From Desertivirga xinjiangensis (GTDB taxonomy: Bacteria; Bacteroidota; Bacteroidia; Sphingobacteriales; Sphingobacteriaceae), in NCBI RefSeq assembly GCF_024436435.1, contig NZ_JAFMZP010000004.1:372001-436000 (forward strand): a stretch of 64,000 bases of DNA. Reading direction: 5' to 3'. Made by a program: the position numbers and the translations under genes. Positions 62,942-64,000 of this stretch are shown here, piece after piece. How positions within the stretch are numbered: position 1 is the stretch's first letter; each line of letters opens with the position of its first letter. The notes below the pieces were generated by a model. The model searched no databases, was not told where the DNA came from, and worked only from the letters and a program-made list of their open reading frames with translations.

Positions 62942-64000
62942 TTACTGGTAAGTAAGCCAGGTGGTAGCTTTGCATCCAGTGTCTGAACTGAAACGGATCC
63001 ATTTCGACTGAAAAGAAGCCGGGAACGTATAGGTGTATTTTTCTCCGGGTTTTACTTCCACTTTTTTGAAAAGCATCCAGGGGCCATGTCCTACCGGTTC
63101 TACCTCTATGGAGATATTAACCGGTACTGTTGCATCGTGAGATATTTCAAGCTTCTTTTTGTCGTAAAAGCCAATGAGATAAGGATCCGACGGTATATTC
63201 TGTTCTACAGACGTATCCTTCCAGGGACCTCCTCGTCCAACAGGCTTTCCCATTTTCCACAAGTCATCTATTGAGCCTGCCCATACTTTGGCATTACCAT
63301 CAGAGGAGGTCACGATGTGCTTGTTGCTTTTAGTTTTTCCCCGGATCCCGCTCATTACCAGTAAACCCCGGTAAGAAGTAAAGTCGTGGATGCCGAAAGT
63401 ATGAGAAGCAACAGGCCTTATCTTCGCATATCCATCAGCATTTTCCGCCGGCAACTCATAAAACGTCCCGTGAACATTCAGCAGATCACGCTCGGTAACC
63501 ACTTCCCTGCAAACCCTTCCCAGGGCATGGGAATACAGTCCGTCAAAGTCTTCACTTCCCAGGGGCAGTCTCCACCTTCTGCTCTTGTCGTCAATAACCA
63601 GCACCGATGATTCTTCAATGCTTATTCCTGAGGCTGGCTTCAGCGAAAGGTGTTCGCGAATAAAGTCTGCGGTTTGGGCATCTTCCTTCTTCTCCAGCTT
63701 CATCTCCGCATTAAGCTCATAGTATCCCTTTTCGCTGAACTTTCCGCCGCTTATATCGCCGGCAAGTATTCCTAAGGTTCTTCTGTTATCTCCTAAAGAG
63801 TATAACAAACCTCCCCTATAATGGTCTTCCTCTACCGGGCTCAATCCCTTAAACAGAGATTTGCTTGCCTGGTAAGCACGGCTATCGTCTGTATAGGAGA
63901 ATTGAAGCGTTGCCTTTGTTGATCCATCCGGAATCACCCTGATCCATTCGCCTTTCTCCGAAGGATTGAAACTAATGTTGAGCGACTTCCCAGGTTCTAC
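62942..64000 (-). CDS. Secreted protein of polysaccharide locus, C-terminal part (cut by window edge)
   Basis: The frame is open from the right edge to the stop at 62942, about 352 codons, so the N-terminus lies outside. The visible part is beta-rich ('SLNISFNPSEKGEWIRVIPDGSTKATLQFSY...', 'GGLLYSLGDNRRTLGILAGDISGG') and ends in a small Ig-like domain ('KVEVKPGEKYTYTFPASFQSKWIRFSSDTGCKATTWLTYQ'). It looks propeller-like, with many 'G-x-W/L' turns. I do not recognise a family. Next to GH53 it may be a glycan-binding or glycan-cleaving protein. Confidence 0.6.
   Translation of the reverse strand, partial: VEPGKSLNISFNPSEKGEWIRVIPDGSTKATLQFSYTDDSRAYQASKSLFKGLSPVEEDHYRGGLLYSLGDNRRTLGILAGDISGGKFSEKGYYELNAEMKLEKKEDAQTADFIREHLSLKPASGISIEESSVLVIDDKSRRWRLPLGSEDFDGLYSHALGRVCREVVTERDLLNVHGTFYELPAENADGYAKIRPVASHTFGIHDFTSYRGLLVMSGIRGKTKSNKHIVTSSDGNAKVWAGSIDDLWKMGKPVGRGGPWKDTSVEQNIPSDPYLIGFYDKKKLEISHDATVPVNISIEVEPVGHGPWMLFKKVEVKPGEKYTYTFPASFQSKWIRFSSDTGCKATTWLTYQ

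Overview
The window looks like a chromosomal segment of a Bacteroidota bacterium, most likely from the Sphingobacteriaceae (Pedobacter/Mucilaginibacter-like). The evidence is a SusC/SusD pair, an ECF sigma/FecR/TonB-receptor unit, LytTR two-component genes, DUF4374 and BCCT genes, AT-leaning base composition and several promoters with the Bacteroidota -7 element TAnnTTTG. No rRNA, tRNA, CRISPR array or intact insertion sequence was seen.

Layout. (1) 150-7000, minus strand: ECF sigma factor, FecR-type anti-sigma, a TonB receptor with an STN domain, and two lipoproteins, ending in a hairpin terminator. (2) 7.1-9.4 kb: a cation/proton antiporter and a membrane fatty-acid desaturase, convergent. 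(3) 9.6-14.6 kb, minus: a PAS histidine kinase, then an arsenic operon (arsR, a Cys-rich DUF6428 protein, acr3, two tandem metallophosphoesterases) with no arsenate reductase. (4) 14.6-20 kb, minus: an osmotic block of MscS channel, KtrB and KtrA potassium uptake, a truncated copper-storage-type protein and a BCCT betaine/choline transporter. (5) 20.2-27 kb: a lone receiver protein, two PAS histidine kinases (one with a C-terminal STAS-like domain), an SMP-30-like lipoprotein and a PQQ-type sugar dehydrogenase. (6) 27.2-35.1 kb, plus: a small CxxC exported protein, an ABC exporter (ATPase and two permeases), a TonB receptor and a DUF4374 lipoprotein, probably one metal or metallophore system. 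(7) 35.1-45.3 kb, minus: a dead outer-membrane barrel gene, an RND efflux operon (TolC, HlyD, RND pump, barrel protein), an OmpA lipoprotein and a LytS/LytTR pair. (8) 45.6-64 kb: a polysaccharide utilisation locus for a galactose-rich glycan (susC, susD, sodium/solute symporter, FAD oxidoreductase, GH30-like, GH2, nagA; then a divergent LacI regulator, GH53 and a partial secreted protein).

The strongest new observation is a three-copy promoter module in region 7. A direct repeat with exact 21-bp periodicity (GAAACG-N15-GAGGCG on the plus strand) is followed at exactly 36 bp by a -7-like element. It precedes the efflux operon, the ompA gene and the LytS/LytTR operon itself, which suggests an autoregulated LytTR regulon joining envelope and efflux genes. 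Other notable items are a LacI regulator with an N-terminal zinc ribbon and a palindrome beside it, a barrel pseudogene with an in-frame ochre stop just after its signal peptide, a sulfatase C-terminus read in frame into the GH2 gene, and the tandem phosphoesterases in the ars operon.

Domain and family names come from reading the translated sequences. No database search was run, so substrate assignments are inferences.
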